Below are positions 38,801 through 50,338 of a stretch of DNA of 64,000 bases, piece by piece (the stretch's first letter is position 1; each line of letters begins with the position of its first letter). Source of the stretch: Deuterostichococcus epilithicus (lineage: Eukaryota; Chlorophyta; Trebouxiophyceae; Prasiolales; Stichococcaceae); contig JAVTLE010000023.1 of NCBI GenBank assembly GCA_033439295.1, forward strand, positions 2,268,530 to 2,332,529, written 5' to 3'. A program made the translations under genes and the position numbers. The notes under the pieces are model-generated. The model ran no database searches. It saw only the letters and a program-made list of their open reading frames with translations, and was not told the origin of the DNA.

Positions 38801-39826
38801 TGCGATCACCAGCTGCGGCCGGCGGGCCGTCACGCTCAGCGATGACGGCACCGCCCGATGCTGGGTGCGGCCATCTGTTGTCTGCACCCGGCTGCCTAAT
38901 TTCCTCAGCCACTGCTGTATACCCCGATCCTGTGTGCCAAGTCGCGCTGGCCTCCTGCAGCCAAGGGCCCTTTGCATTTGCAAGGCAGACTGCAGCCTGC
39001 TCCATCCTTGCGCCCCCCTTGTCTGCAAGCTGGCTTTGCCACTGGCTTCTCACTCCTCTGGGCCGCTGGCCCACAGTCACATCGCGTCATCCCATCCACG
39101 CAGGACCTGGCCAGGGGCGCCTGCCGCGGCGTCATGCGCCTGGGCGGCCAGCCAACCGACGTGCAGCTCTCGGCCGACGACAAGCTGTGCGTCATCGTGG
39201 CGGCTGATGGATGCGCCGCCTACGACTTTGGCAGCGGGCGACTGCTGTCGCGGTTCACCGGCCACGTGGGCGAAGTCGCCGACGCTGCCATCTCGCTCGA
39301 TGGCGCCTCAGTGCTGACCGTCGGCGCGGATGCAACGCTGCGGCTGTGGTCAGCCCACACGGGTGAGCTTTGCCCTCGTCCCCTCGCTGCTGCTGCCGCC
39401 ATCGGTGTGGAAAGCTCCCCTGTCGTGAGGCCTGCCGAAGCGCGATGCGCACACGAGCCTGGCAAGCCTGGATGTCCTGGCACCGGGCGGTCGGCGGCCC
39501 CCTGCAGCTGCGGGCGCCTGAGGCTTCGGTTTCCCCTGCACTTGCACAGGCCAGCTGCAGGCGTTCTTCGTGGCGGACACCGGCCTCAGCTGCTGCGCCA
39601 TCAGCCGGGTCGACGGCCGCACCGTCCTGCTGGCGGGCGCAGACAATGGTGCGCTGCCTCTGCCTCTCGATCCGCCCCTGCCGCCCCTGCTGCACCAACC
39701 GCTGTTTTGCTTTGCCATATACTCGTTAGCAGCCGAGTTTGCAGTGGTGGATGCTACAGCTGGATCAAGCCCAGGCTGACGGCGCCGTGTGGACTCGCAG
39801 GCTGCGTCCATTTCCTGCCGCTGTGA
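32886..39826 (+). CDS. STAND/APAF1-like WD40 protein lacking the NTPase domain
   Basis: Layout: a low-complexity N-terminus (32886-33600, Ser/Gly/Ala-rich, start MLFGFGLRRIHSAQ); then a segment matching the winged helix that follows NB-ARC/NACHT ATPases (FLRLAVLHPNLPVPMHTLVR at about 33664, then WGLTSVADAEANAVMLQERG at about 33970); then DVPDDGYFLQ, LARPSWLHSKLRAYGVASLV and a helical block (about 34385-35140); a poly-Gln linker (about 35160-35210); and at least ten WD40 repeats (35280-39826; for example LVSASADGTCRVWDL, AVTASDDGTARVWRV, VLTVGADATLRLWS). It ends AGADNGCVHFLPL, like the GRVHFL ending of prokaryotic and algal STAND-WD40 proteins. No Walker A or B was found, so this is the sensor half of a signalling ATPase. 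Many exons; some junctions (near 33760) are tentative. A role in protein scaffolding is inference. Confidence 0.8.
35160..35205 (+). repeat. CAG microsatellite encoding poly-Gln
   Basis: An in-frame run of CAG triplets, later mixed with GAG, encodes a Gln/Glu tract linking the helical block to the beta-propeller of the STAND-like gene. Confidence 0.9.
36089..36182. repeat. 94-nt imperfect inverted repeat (hairpin) in an intron
   Basis: The left arm begins GCTTGTTTCCAGAT and the right arm ends ATCTGGAAACAAGC: 14 perfect end pairs. The next 28 positions pair at about 20, including GCCC-GGGC blocks, around a loop of about 10 nt near 36131-36140. It lies between two WD40-coding exons. Confidence 0.85.
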
Positions 39827-40156
39827 GTCTGCCGCGGCGCGTCGTGTGTGAGGGTCTGCATGCAGTCAAATACTCATTATGGGCCCACAATTCACGTGCG
39901 GGCATTCTGGTGAGATGTGTGGATTTTTGGGAGGGTTTGCGGCAGCTGCATCGGGATGAATTCGATCATCTCGATCGGAAGCTGCTGACTGGCATCACAC
40001 CAGTTGATGCTGGCGGCTTGCCTGCCTTCACTTGTACCGTTGTTACAATTGCTGGTCCGGCCTGCAAGGGCCGTGAGGAAAATTGTGTGGGAATGCGGCG
40101 ACGCCGCGCGGCATCAGCGGGGAGTTGGGGATCCCATCGCGTCGTCAATCTTGTGC
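39827..40156. other. 3' flank of the STAND-like gene
   Basis: No gene recognised; probably 3' UTR and spacer. Confidence 0.35.
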
Positions 40157-40254
40157 CACTGCGGGCAGGTATCCCGCCAGAAGGGCACGTTTACTGCGGG
40201 CAGTCATCCCGCCAGTTATCGGGCAGATCCACTGCGGGCAGATATCCCGCCAGG
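40157..40254. repeat. Three spaced copies of a palindromic 23-mer
   Basis: ACTGCGGGCAGNNATCCCGCCAG occurs at about 40158, 40193 and 40231, with a partial copy at 40218. Each copy is a small hairpin (GCGGG paired with CCCGC). It lies between two convergent genes. Confidence 0.85.
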
Positions 40255-40580
40255 GTTGGGAGACAAGTAAGGAGAGCTGGTAACAAGCTTTGTCTTGGTC
40301 GCTTGAAGGTTTGATCGTCATCTCTTCGCTCTATCTAAGAAGCTAGAAAGCTATGGTTTTTTTAGCAACACCAAAGATCACACCACGGGAGCGCAGCCCC
40401 AAACCAAACCAGACATCTGAGCTGAAAATTCACCACTGCCGCTGGATGACGATATCACAGCGAGCCTGACTGCGGCAGATCGACTTGTTGCCTCCCAGCA
40501 AAGCATCGCCGCATTTCGCAAAGCACCTCAACCTCTGACGGTCAGGCGCGCACTTGTCACTCGTTCACCCATGGGGGACA
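40255..40580. other. 3' flank of the HMG-box gene
   Basis: No gene recognised between the palindromic repeats and the HMG-box stop codon. Confidence 0.35.
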
Positions 40581-42046
40581 TCACTCGTGAAGCTGCTTCT
40601 TCTTCTTCTTCTTGCGCTTCTCGCCGTCGGCGGGGCTGACGACCGCCTCCACTGGTGCCGCCGCCGTCTGCAAATCACAGCGGCAGGAACAACGATGTCA
40701 GGACATCTGAGCATGTTCTACTTCAGATGTGTCACATACCTATACTGCACATCAGGCATGGACAGTGCGCAAGTACTGAGACGATGACGCAGCGTGACAC
40801 CAGTGAAAAACTGTGTCTCACATTGCAAGGCCTTCCCCCCCTCCCTGCATGCCACATGCAATGCAATGCGGACAGGGCGCTTGGCAACACATGATGCAGC
40901 TGAACAGGCCGCAAGCGAGCGCGGCACTGCTGCACCTGCTGCTCCTTGCGCTTTTTCTTTTTCCGCGCAGACTCCTCCGCCGGCGGCGCCGGCTTGGGCG
41001 TCGGCTTGGCCGCCGGCTTGGCCGGCTTCTTCTCCTCCTCCTCCTCCTCCTCGGACGACGTTTCGTCCGATGATGAGTCCATCGGGTTCGGCGCCGCCAC
41101 CGCCGGCGCATGGCCCTCCTCCTCGTCGTCGGACGACTCCTCGTCCGCCGCCGCCGCCGCCGCCGCCACGGCGGCTACCTCCGCCTCGACCACGCCGTTG
41201 CCGTTCGCGCCGTCGTCCTTGTGCTTCTCCTGCGGCAGCGAGTCGTGCAGCAGTCAGCCAAGCGGCGCCAGGCTCTTCAGCCAGACCAAGCGCACTGTTG
41301 ACGGTTTGCAACTCCCTCCAGAGCCGGACCTCATGCGGTCGCAAGCTGGCGGCAACGTACGCTGTTGCAGCTACTGTGTGGTGGAAGGTGACGGGTGCCG
41401 CTGACCCAGCCGCATGGAGGCCCGCCACCAGAATCTGAAAAACAGACAGCGCAATGCAGAGTGCAGGAATACAAGAGGAGATGGTGCAGTGCGCCCGCGC
41501 CTTGTATTCTTCTGTGTATCTCTTCTTCTCGTCGTCGGGCATGGCCGCCCAGATCTGCGCCGCCTGCTTGAAGGTGTCCACGTGCTTCTGGTTGGGGTCG
41601 TGGTTCGTTGCCTCCTTCAGCTCCTTGAGCTGCGGCATTACAACAGAACAGTATATGTGAGATGCTGATCAGCTGCGGCAGCACGATGAAGACGCGACTG
41701 TGAGATGCTCCTTCAGCTGCCAAGGGGTACAGGACACATGAGCGTGACATGTGGAAGCACCCTGGCCGTCATGTGCCAGGTTGCCACAGCATGCCGCTTC
41801 TGGGAGGCCGGGCTCGCACGTAACAGCTGACGTGGATGCGCAGCTTACCTTGCCCTGCATCCAGGCATTGTAGGCGGTAGGCTTGCGCGGCGCCTTCTCC
41901 GTCCCGTCCTTGTTCAACTTGGCCTTTTTGCCGCGCTTCTTGGGACCGAGCGTCGGGATCGGGCCCATGCTCGCCGCCAGGTCGCCCGGCAGCTTGCCTG
42001 TCGCCTTGTAGGACTCCAGCGCCGCTGCCGCAGCGCACCACAGCAT
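40581..42046 (-). CDS. HMG-box protein with acidic and basic tail
   Basis: Likely a chromatin-associated DNA-binding protein. Minus-strand exons: LESYKATGKLPGDLAASMGP with the basic stretch KKRGKKAKLNK (about 42025-41950); the HMG box, PRKPTAYNAWMQGK (about 41900-41850) spliced to LKELKEATNHDPNQ and FKQAAQIWAAMPDDEKKRY (about 41634-41500); then a Val/Ala and Asp/Glu/Ser-rich region, a run of Glu, a Pro/Ala/Lys segment, KKKKRKEQQ, and the end EKRKKKKKQLHE with stop 40583-40581. The box has the AYNxW and IWAxxP spacing seen in HMG and plant YABBY domains. The true first exon is not fixed; it may lie upstream of 42046. Confidence 0.78.
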
Positions 42047-43139
42047 GCGTCAGCACCGGGTCGCATGATGTGGAACGCATTCCATTGTGGAACTTTGCAG
42101 GGAAGCTTCGCCTGAGCGATCTCTGCCGTCGCGACCGCCTTTCAAGCTGAAGACAGCAGCCAAACAGCAAAGATGGCGGCGGTGGCGCAAGCCTTGCCCC
42201 GCGGCGGTCTCGACATGAGGCATGCCTGAGGCGGAGATCACCGTCCTTCCACCCTCCTCCTGAGCTCTTTCTGCTAGGCGTGCGAGAAGCAGTCGCTTGC
42301 AACTCTCGCAGAGATGTCTCAAAATAGCCCAGTTTGAATGCTGCTGAAATCGCCGCCACCACGACCCCAAGAATCTTCTACCAGCTCGCCTCAGCGCCGC
42401 ATCCTTACCAGGTACACATAAGCCAGCTGAAGCGTTCCAAGGCTCTAGTCATCGAGGTTTGCTAAACCATTGCGAGAGGTAATGGGATGGGGGGGGGTGN
42501 AAAGCTTCAATATTTCGGCCCGGACAACGCAGGAAACTCACAGGCGATTTGGTGCAGGAAGTTGGCGCCGGCTTTTGCGGCCCAGATCACAACGTCCACG
42601 TCCTCGGAGGCCATGTCGTCCTGTCGTCCGGCACGCTGCCTGCGCACACAGACGGCTTGGGGTAAGGGGCAAGAGGCACGCAGCAGGCCGGCCGGGCAAC
42701 GACGAGGGGGCTGAACAGCGGCGCGCACCTACACTACTCTCCCTCGAGTCCGCACGAGGCTTCCGAGTAGCGAGGAAAAGGAAAGGGCGCGCTGAATAAG
42801 GACGGCTGTTGGACCTGAATTGGTCGTTTGGTGCAAAATTCCCGTTGTGAATATTGATCGGAGAATCGGACGGTCAGATGAAGATGCAGAAACGAAAGGG
42901 GTAGCCCATTTCCTCAGTTGATTCCGCGTTCTTGAAGGTCTGGTATTTCCCGTCTGCTAATGAATAGGAGGCACCCTATGTGGGCAGTCAAGTTACAGAG
43001 TCGGCCGACGTCCAACAGCACCAGAGATGTCCAACTGAACCTATCTGGGTACAGGTGCCCGATTGAGAGAAGGAGGTGTCTCTCTCTGAACCACCGGTGC
43101 CGTTCCAGTTTGACTTGCTAATTCCCGAGCACCCAAGCA
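42047..43139. other. Unresolved region, including an ambiguous base
   Basis: Probably the 5' end of the HMG-box gene and the 3' flank of the PH-WW gene. It contains a G homopolymer followed by an N at 42500, the only ambiguous base in the window, so assembly quality is low here. A minus-strand TGTAA (plus-strand TTACA at 42993-42997) lies about 145 nt after the PH-WW stop and may be its poly(A) signal. Confidence 0.5.
42542..42614 (-). other. Possible short coding exon (5' exon candidate)
   Basis: Reads MASEDVDVVIWAAKAGANFL followed by HQIA and a good donor (CCT/GTGAGT). It is on the right strand and side to be the first exon of the HMG-box gene, but I could not join it in frame with the next exon. 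No family recognised. Confidence 0.25.
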
Positions 43140-46100
43140 TCACACCGCCGGCGGCTCCCACTGCGTAACCCCAGTCGCCGGGCTGTACCAGTAGGGCCGG
43201 CCGTCCGGTGCATGGTGCATCTGCCAAGCGTGGTCAGGCGCTGGCGGCGCCTGCTGCTGCATATCAGGAACAGCCCAGCTTAAGGATGCTGCTGTCGCCG
43301 CTGACGTGTTCTGATCAAGAAACATGCCATATGCAAGGCTCAACCGAGCCGATTGCAGCAGGCTAGGCAAGGTTGAAGGATGTAGCAGCCAGCCTCGACC
43401 ACTCACAGCGAGAAGCACAGGTAGGTCGCATGCACCTGGGGCGCAGCGGCGGCAGAGGTGTACGGCAGCGTCTGGTAGGAGCTGGCCGCATAGGACTGCT
43501 GCGGCGCATAGTCCATGAAGCTAGGCTGCTGGCCGTGATCCGCCGCCGGCTGGCCGAACCCGGCCTGCGGCGCCAGACCCACGCTGTAGGGCTGCTGCCG
43601 CGCCGGCTGCTGCTGCTGCGCGCCGCCAGAGTAGGCGTACTGGTCGTACGGAGCGGCGTAGGCGGAGGTGTCACTCTCGTTGGAGTGCTGCGGCGGGTAG
43701 CTCCCGTAGTTGACCGACACGACCGGCTCGCGGTCTGGCGCCTGCTTCGCGCCCGCCACGGTGCCGTACCTGTCCGGACCATCAGCACAGTAACTCAATG
43801 ACCAGTAATTGTTATGAGAAACGTGTTGCAGCCTCGGCATACAGCAGGGCGCAGAACCTTGCTCCGCAATCGATCTGCACATTTGCTGTCCTGGTCACGG
43901 CACAGATAAGACTGTCAAATGCCAGAAGGCAGCAGCTCGGGCTGCACAAGCTGGTAATGCGCACCCAGCAATGCTGCTGTAGCCGGCACCGCTGCTGCTG
44001 TAATCGGCGTGGTGCGACGGCTGCGCGCCGCCATACTCGTCCTGCCCCGCACTGTCGAAGCCGACCACCTTGACCAGGGTGTCGCCATTGAAGTTGCCAC
44101 CACCGCCGCCTCCGCCACCGCCGCGGCTGCTGCCGCCACGGGATTGCGCCGTGGAGAAGCCAGCCTCCAGCTTGCGGGCCCACTCACTGTTGTGCCGCTT
44201 CTCATCGCGCGCGGGCTTTGCGGCGGCGGCGACGGTCGCAGCGGCGGCCACTTCCTCGTCGACGCCCGCGGCGGAGCGCACGATCTTCAGCAGCGTGCCC
44301 TCCAGCGCCGACAGCCACTCCACCTGCTCCGTCTCGCTGTCGCACAGGTAGCACACCTGCGCCGGTGGGTGCAGCCGCTAAGCTCCCTGCGGACCTGGGG
44401 TTTCAGGCAGGCGACGCTGCTCGCGAGCAGAAGAGCAGTCAGCAGCAACCCATTCGTGTGCTCCCGGCAGATCAGATTGGGCTGCTGAGGCAATCACCCG
44501 CCAAACTTGAGTCCACAGCCGTTATCAGCTCAAAGCGCTGCAGTGTGGAGCCTGGTGATGCACTCTGACACTCCTGGTGCCAAAGCCAACCAACGTGAGG
44601 GACCCATGTTCTGAGGCTGTGGAGGGCACTAAGCAGGCAATCCTGAGAGATACTGAGCGATGGAGGTGCCGGGGAGTCAAGCCCGGTACCCTTGGTGCAG
44701 AGTGTAGCGTGCTTCGGCCTCCTGGCTGACGCCCCCAACCTAGCACATGCAGTATTTGGTCCGGATCGCTCAACACAGCCTTGACGGTCAAAGAGCCATT
44801 GGCAAGTCGGAATGTTGCCCATTCGTGTTCAATTGGGGGAGGTTTGGGGGGGGTCCATGGAAATACAGCCAAACAACTGCCGGCAATGGCAGCTGTGCAA
44901 AGCGCACCTGGCCAGCCGCGGTAGACAGCTTGATGGAGTTGGGCTTGCCGGTGGCATCGCGGCCGTCCGTGACATCCTGCACAATCAGGTTTTACAGCGA
45001 CTCAGTAGAAACCACGTTGCAAGGTAATGGCAGTAAGTAGGGTGACAGTCAGAGGCGGCCACCCCTGACTCGGATGTCACATTGTGGCAAAGTGACGCGC
45101 CTACATGCGATGCAGGGTCGAACTACACAGGCTACTGTACTTAACGATGCATACCTGCACATGCGACAGGTCCACTATGCCGCGCGGCTTGGAGGTGGAG
45201 TCCACGTTGGCGTCGGCGAAGCGGAACAGGTAGCCCTTCTTGAGGACGAACCAGCGGCGGCGCCAGGTCTTAATCACGTCGCCCTGCGAGTACATCCAGC
45301 CACCCTTCTCCGCGCCGCGCCAGTACTCCACGTCGTCCGCGCTCTGCGCACACAGCAAGAGAGAGCGTGTCGACCGGGGCCGCCGGGAGTGACCTCGAAG
45401 ACAGCAGTCAGGTGTGGGGCCCGACATGTGCATTGCATGTGCGTCAATGCAATGGTGTAGGATGTTCCGGTTGGGCACACACGCCCGCAGGAGGATGAGG
45501 CGGCGCGGCACTGCCTCAGCGGTACACAGACAGCAGCACATCCCAGCGCACCAGCTGCGCCTTGCGGGTCCTGCCGCCACCGTTCAGCACCGCCGACAGC
45601 GACTCTGCGACGGCGCGGTCGTTCTCAGTGGACTCGCCCCCATTGGAGGTCTGCAGCAGCTCCACCATCCTGCAGCCAACAAAATTCGAACGGTCACCTC
45701 CATGAGTCCCAACCTCCGCTTCGGCAACTTCGAGTTGCGTTGGTGAGCGCTGGGCAAAGTCAAGCCCTTGACAACATGCGGCATAGTTGTGGGAACATTC
45801 TCAGGGTGGCAACGCCGCGGAGGTGGCGGGGTGCACTCACTGCATGCAGCAGCAGGTGAGGGTGTCCAGCACGCTGCGGATGACGCGGTCGTCGCCCTGC
45901 AGCGTCACGGTGCGCTCCTCCACGTCCACAGGCGTGCGCGTGTACAACACCAGGGACGCGCCCCGCAGAGCCCAGCGGCTGATGTGGTTCAGCGGGAACT
46001 TGCGCCGGGTGCGCTGGCTGTCGGGCGACAGCAGCGACAGGCCGTCCAGCGACACCTGGCACACAACCGGCTCGGTGCCCCCCTCGTCAGACACAAGCCG

Positions 46101-46268
46101 TACGTGAAATCTTTCGCTGACACCCTGGAAGCCCTCCATGGTAGGTGCCGTGTCAAGCGGGCCTGCAATGGTTTGAAAAGCCCAAAATCGCTGTCGGAGG
46201 CACCCTGAGCCAAGCCTGCGCTCCGAACTGAGAGCGAGTTGCGCGAGATCCTCGAGCACGTCAGACAC
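43140..46268 (-). CDS. PTB/PH-like + PH + WW domain protein
   Basis: Probably a membrane-phosphoinositide-binding adaptor; role inferred. The first exon (46268-45837) encodes a beta-rich domain with a PTB/PH-like pattern (GVSERFHVRLVSD, VVCQVSLDGLSLLSPDS, FPLNHISRWALRG). Next comes a linker and a PH domain close to plant PH1 (VEYWRGAEKGGWMYSQGD, IKTWRRRWFVLKKGYLFRF at about 45270, SKPRGIVDLSHVQ, then NSIKLSTAAGQVRFA at about 44930 and ETEQVEWLSALEGTLLKIV at about 44320). Long Gly/Ser- and Gln/Tyr-rich disordered regions follow. The C-terminus is a WW domain (HAWQMHHAPDGRPYWYSPAT, then GVTQWEPP). Stop 43142-43140. The start at 46268 is tentative; Met at 46138 (MEGFQGV) is an alternative. Confidence 0.82.
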
Positions 46269-46615
46269 GCTGTCACGTTTCTTCTGCCAAGCGCGCCTCG
46301 TCTGCTTGCAAATTGTATATGTGATAAGTGTACACTGATGCTGCAGTCTGCGGCTGCATGCAATGTAACGAATGAGACATTCGTCGAGTTACGTCACGTG
46401 AATTCCTTCCGGAAGCTGTTTGTAGGCAGTCCCAGTTCCCAACCCCTTGCCCGGCCTTGCAAAGCCTCCACCAAAACAAAGGCCAGGACGACTCGGTGTG
46501 TCACAGGAGCTGCACTGTCTTTGCACAGCCACTTGACGACGCCTCGACAGCGGTGGCGGAGCCGGGCCTCGCGCCAGGTCCATCGATGTTGGCCCCGCCA
46601 CAAACCTAACGAGCC
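46269..46615. other. Spacer between the RPN5 stop and the PH-WW start
   Basis: About 0.35 kb on the minus strand; presumably the RPN5 3' UTR and the promoter of the PH-WW gene. No clear signal. Confidence 0.4.
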
Positions 46616-49600
46616 TCATGACACGGCGCTGATGGGCACCTTGTGGATCATGCTGTCTTTTGCGATTTGCTGCGTCGCTTTTTCGACCTTCTGCAGCAAC
46701 TGCGAAATGTTGTCCGCCCAGTCGTTCAGAATGTCGTCCGCCCCGCGCAGCGGAGCAAACCGCACCACGCCTGCAGCGGGTGCAGCGCAGCGTCAATGCA
46801 GTTGTAGGGAAGCACTCGCTGCACCCCACTGACGGTGATGCGCTGATAGCGCACGGGCAGACAAGGGCCGATGCTGCAGCATCGCACAGTAACAAGTCAA
46901 CCTCGACAGACCTGCCGGGCGGTCGATCTTGGCGGACACGTTGCCGGCGACCACCATGTCGGACAGGTGCTTCTCGGCGTCCGCCGGCGGCAGGTCCAGC
47001 AGCGTGGCCAGGCGCTCCATGCCTATGCGGCTGTAATACTTTGCAATGACCAGGATGTTGTGCTCGGTCACCCGCAGCCTGCGCGACATGAGCGAGGGAC
47101 TCACCGCAGCGGCATATAATTCACCAGCGGTCGATGCTTGATGTTCAGGCAAGATTGCTCAGGCGGCGGAGCAGCCCCTCTGCAGTCAGCGCGTCAAGCC
47201 AGAAACGGTGCAGGGCTGGCAGCGCCCGCGCACCTGGTAAAATAAGTGGATTGAGATAGAATGAATGCGCACCTGAAGTCCGTCTGCGCCTGCTCGCCGT
47301 ACTCGCCAGCAAAGATGCCACTCTGTGCCTGCATCTCCTCCCCATACTTCTCGCTCAGCGTCGACCACCACACCACCTGCAATCGTCCACACGTTGACAT
47401 CCTAGAGAAAGAAGGAACAGCGAAACGGCTGAGACCCAGACGTATGCATTCACATGCTAGCAGCATGCTCGGCCGCCCAAATTGGCAGAAACCACTCGAA
47501 AGCCGCAGGACAGCCCACCTCCTTGGTGAGGAAGGCCTGCAGCAGGTCCTTGTGCAGGGGCAACTGCTCCAGGCGCTTGTCGCCCGCCGTGGTGTTCAGC
47601 AGCGTGATCTGCTCACTGCCCGACGGCGCCAGCACCACATACCAGCAGATGGTGCGCAGCACCTGCCGCCACAGGGTTCACATATGCCGTCACGAACTTC
47701 GTTTCAATTGACAGCTCATGGCAACACATCTGCATGGTTCGCACGCGACTTTAAAGCAGCTCGTGCCGCAGTTCTCAGCCAGCTCAGCTGTAAGGCGGCA
47801 CGTCTGAGAGGGCCGAAACAGCGCAAGTGCGCACCGTCTGCCACTGCGCTGGGTCCTCCAGCACAGAGGGCGTGTTGTAGATGGCACGGTAGCAGCGGCA
47901 GACCTCCAGGTAGTTGTGCTCCTGCTGGTAGTATTTGATGTACAGGCGGTAGTACGCCAGCTTCAGCTCCTCCAGGGTGGGCGTGCCCTGCAGCAGGAAT
48001 GCTGCTCAAGCTGAGGAGGTTGTACAAGAAGTCATGGGCGGCACGTCGGCACGAGACGAGCTGGTGAGGCCAGATCTTTTCCTGCCCAGCGGTCACGCTG
48101 TGCGGTGACTGCTGTAAAAAGGATACAGTGTGCACCAGGAGCAGGGCGCACATCACAGGCAGACAGAATGCCTGCCGGGCACACCAAGGCCTGCCCAGCG
48201 GTCCCACAGCAGGCGCTTCCCGACACAGCTCGTCAGACTCACCACGTCAGCCTCCTCGATGGTGGTGCCCTCAATGCCGACCTCACCGGCAGCCACGCCC
48301 TTCTTGTCCGGGCGCTCCGCAAAGGCGCGCGGCGATACCTTGCGGATCAGGATCTGCGCTCGCACGTAGTCCCGCCGCGCCAGGCACAGCCGCACCTGCG
48401 CGAAGCTGACTTGCATGTAAGGTGTGGCCGGCTGGTGTGCGGAGGATGCTTTTGAGCTCACATACTTGTGTCATAAGCACTGCGACTTGTAGACCTGTGA
48501 AGGCGCCCTGCTGTTCACCATGCACGTGCAGCGGCCTGCTGCAGTGCACCTGCTCCAGGATGAAGTGGATCTTCTCCGTCTTCGCCATTGCACCAAATGT
48601 CTCCTGTGAAGGAGAGGAGCAGCACTGTCAGCCACGAGCTTTGCTGGCACGCCAGGCATAGCACAAAGTACCGCAACCTCATCATGTGAGTGCTGACATT
48701 TTGATCCACATCAGCACACCCCGCATGGGGAAACGTGCATCTCGAACTGGAAGCCAATCAGGCAGCGCAGCGCGGAGGTCGGTGAGCGCACCACTGCCAC
48801 CTCCTGCAACGTGTCGGCGGCCTCATCGATGTTGCCCTCCGCCTCCTTTGTCTTTGCCAGCCGCTTTGTCAGCCGCGCCCGCTCGATCTCCACATAGATC
48901 TGCCGCACAGCGATGTGGCTTCATGTTAAGTATTGACTGCTGCCAACCTTGCCAACCAGCTGGCGCAGGCAGACTGGCGCGCAAACAGCGCTCTGTGCTT
49001 CTGCCACGGATGGTTGGGCTGTTGAAGCGCTGGCTGTCGCATAGACATTGCCTGCTGCATTACAGACCTTGGTGAGCCCACACCTTGCCCTCTGTGACCG
49101 ACTGCAGCGTCTTGATGAGCTCCACCCGTGTGGCCTCATCTGGCGCCTCATCAATGTACCCCATCGCCTGCCGCACGAACGCCTGCACCGCCTGCTTCAG
49201 CTGCGACCGCCGCTTGGCCAGCAGCAGGATGTGCTCATTCAGCGCCGGCCAGTCCGGCACCGCACGCAGCACCTGCAGCATGCAGCACGCGTGTCTGGCA
49301 TTGCTGTTCACGAACGTCAGGCACTATCAACATGCAGCATGTCGCTCCGACAGGACCAAGTTGACGTGCTGGTGGTGCGCTGTGGAAGGGCCATGAGCAT
49401 GGAGAGTCATGCACATCACAGCAGGCGGCGAAATGGAAACACAGTACCTCCAGGATGGCCTGGCAAGCGCGGCGGGTGCCGCCCACATCCTCCGCCAGCC
49501 GCTGCGCCTTTTCCAAATTCAGCAGTGCGTCCACCGCCTCTGTCACCTGGCCCTGCGATCAGCATTTTCAAGCATCTGAGTTTTAAATTTTGCCAACTCT

Positions 49601-49869
49601 CTGTATGCTGTACATTGCAAAACTGACCTGCGCATGACGCAAAGTCGAGGCGGACCATGCTGGTGACTGCCTCGCGTGTGCGGCATTTGAGTCATTCACA
49701 TTGAATGTAAGCAACTGCATCTTGCCTGCTGCGCCGAGGCCTTGTGCCCCGCTATCTGCTCTTCCAATTTGCTGTAATCCGTGGTGCCTCGCTTCTCCTC
49801 AGCCTCCATGTCTATCACGTCCTGGTCTTTGCTCAGCGTGCTTGCTGTAACCTCTCCGATGTCCCCCAT
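46616..49869 (-). CDS. RPN5: 26S proteasome regulatory lid subunit RPN5 (PSMD12)
   Basis: Structural PCI subunit of the 19S lid. Eleven exons join in frame to 491 aa, slightly longer than plant RPN5: 49726-49869, 49448-49552, 49084-49272, 48792-48899, 48550-48603, 48243-48395, 47835-47987, 47519-47662, 47273-47376, 46912-47078, 46616-46770. Marks in order: [114 protein letters not shown], then the PCI winged helix [27 protein letters not shown] and KIDRPAG. The last exon adds the coiled-coil [20 protein letters not shown]. The N-terminal 45 residues ([14 protein letters not shown] start) are acidic and poorly conserved. Intron 1 (49725-49553) has a GC donor, CAG/GCAAGA. Confidence 0.96.
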
Positions 49870-50338
49870 GGCGCCACCTGCTTCTCAAGCGCGAGCTGGA
49901 GCCTGGCTTTTGGCAACCCAACGAGACACGATGTCGACCCGTTTGTGCCGCTTCGCTGACGTGCTCGTCGGTGTGCCGTCGCGAAAATTGAGTTTTGCGC
50001 CCCGAAATTAGGCTACTGTCGTATCTGTTGCAGAAACAGAATGCAAGAAGAAGGAGGAGGAGAAGAAGGAACACGCCACAGGGTGGATCGGCAGGACAAC
50101 TTAGTAGTACTCGGCATTTTGTAGCTGCCTGTTGGGCAGTCGGCAGAAGAATGGTCGGCCCATCCACTTGACCATTCAGTTAGCCAACAGGCACACTCTT
50201 TTGCAGGTACACTAGCAGTCCCGCATGCCAATCGAATCAGGAAAAACAGGTTCTCCTCAAGCAGCATGGCGTCGAGTTAACATGCCAGGGTGCTATTGCT
50301 GTACTCGTGGCGGCACTGCGCCATGCCGGCTGCCGCGT
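49870..50338. promoter_or_regulatory. Spacer between DUS3 end and RPN5 start
   Basis: About 0.47 kb. Contains a purine-rich AAGAAGAAGGAGGAGGAGAA stretch at about 50044-50068 (plus strand), about 175 nt upstream of the RPN5 ATG. It could be a promoter polypurine/polypyrimidine tract; otherwise unremarkable. Confidence 0.45.

Noticed and set aside
40157-40254. CRISPR-like array
   Set aside because: Only three copies, each itself palindromic, irregular short spacers and a eukaryotic context.
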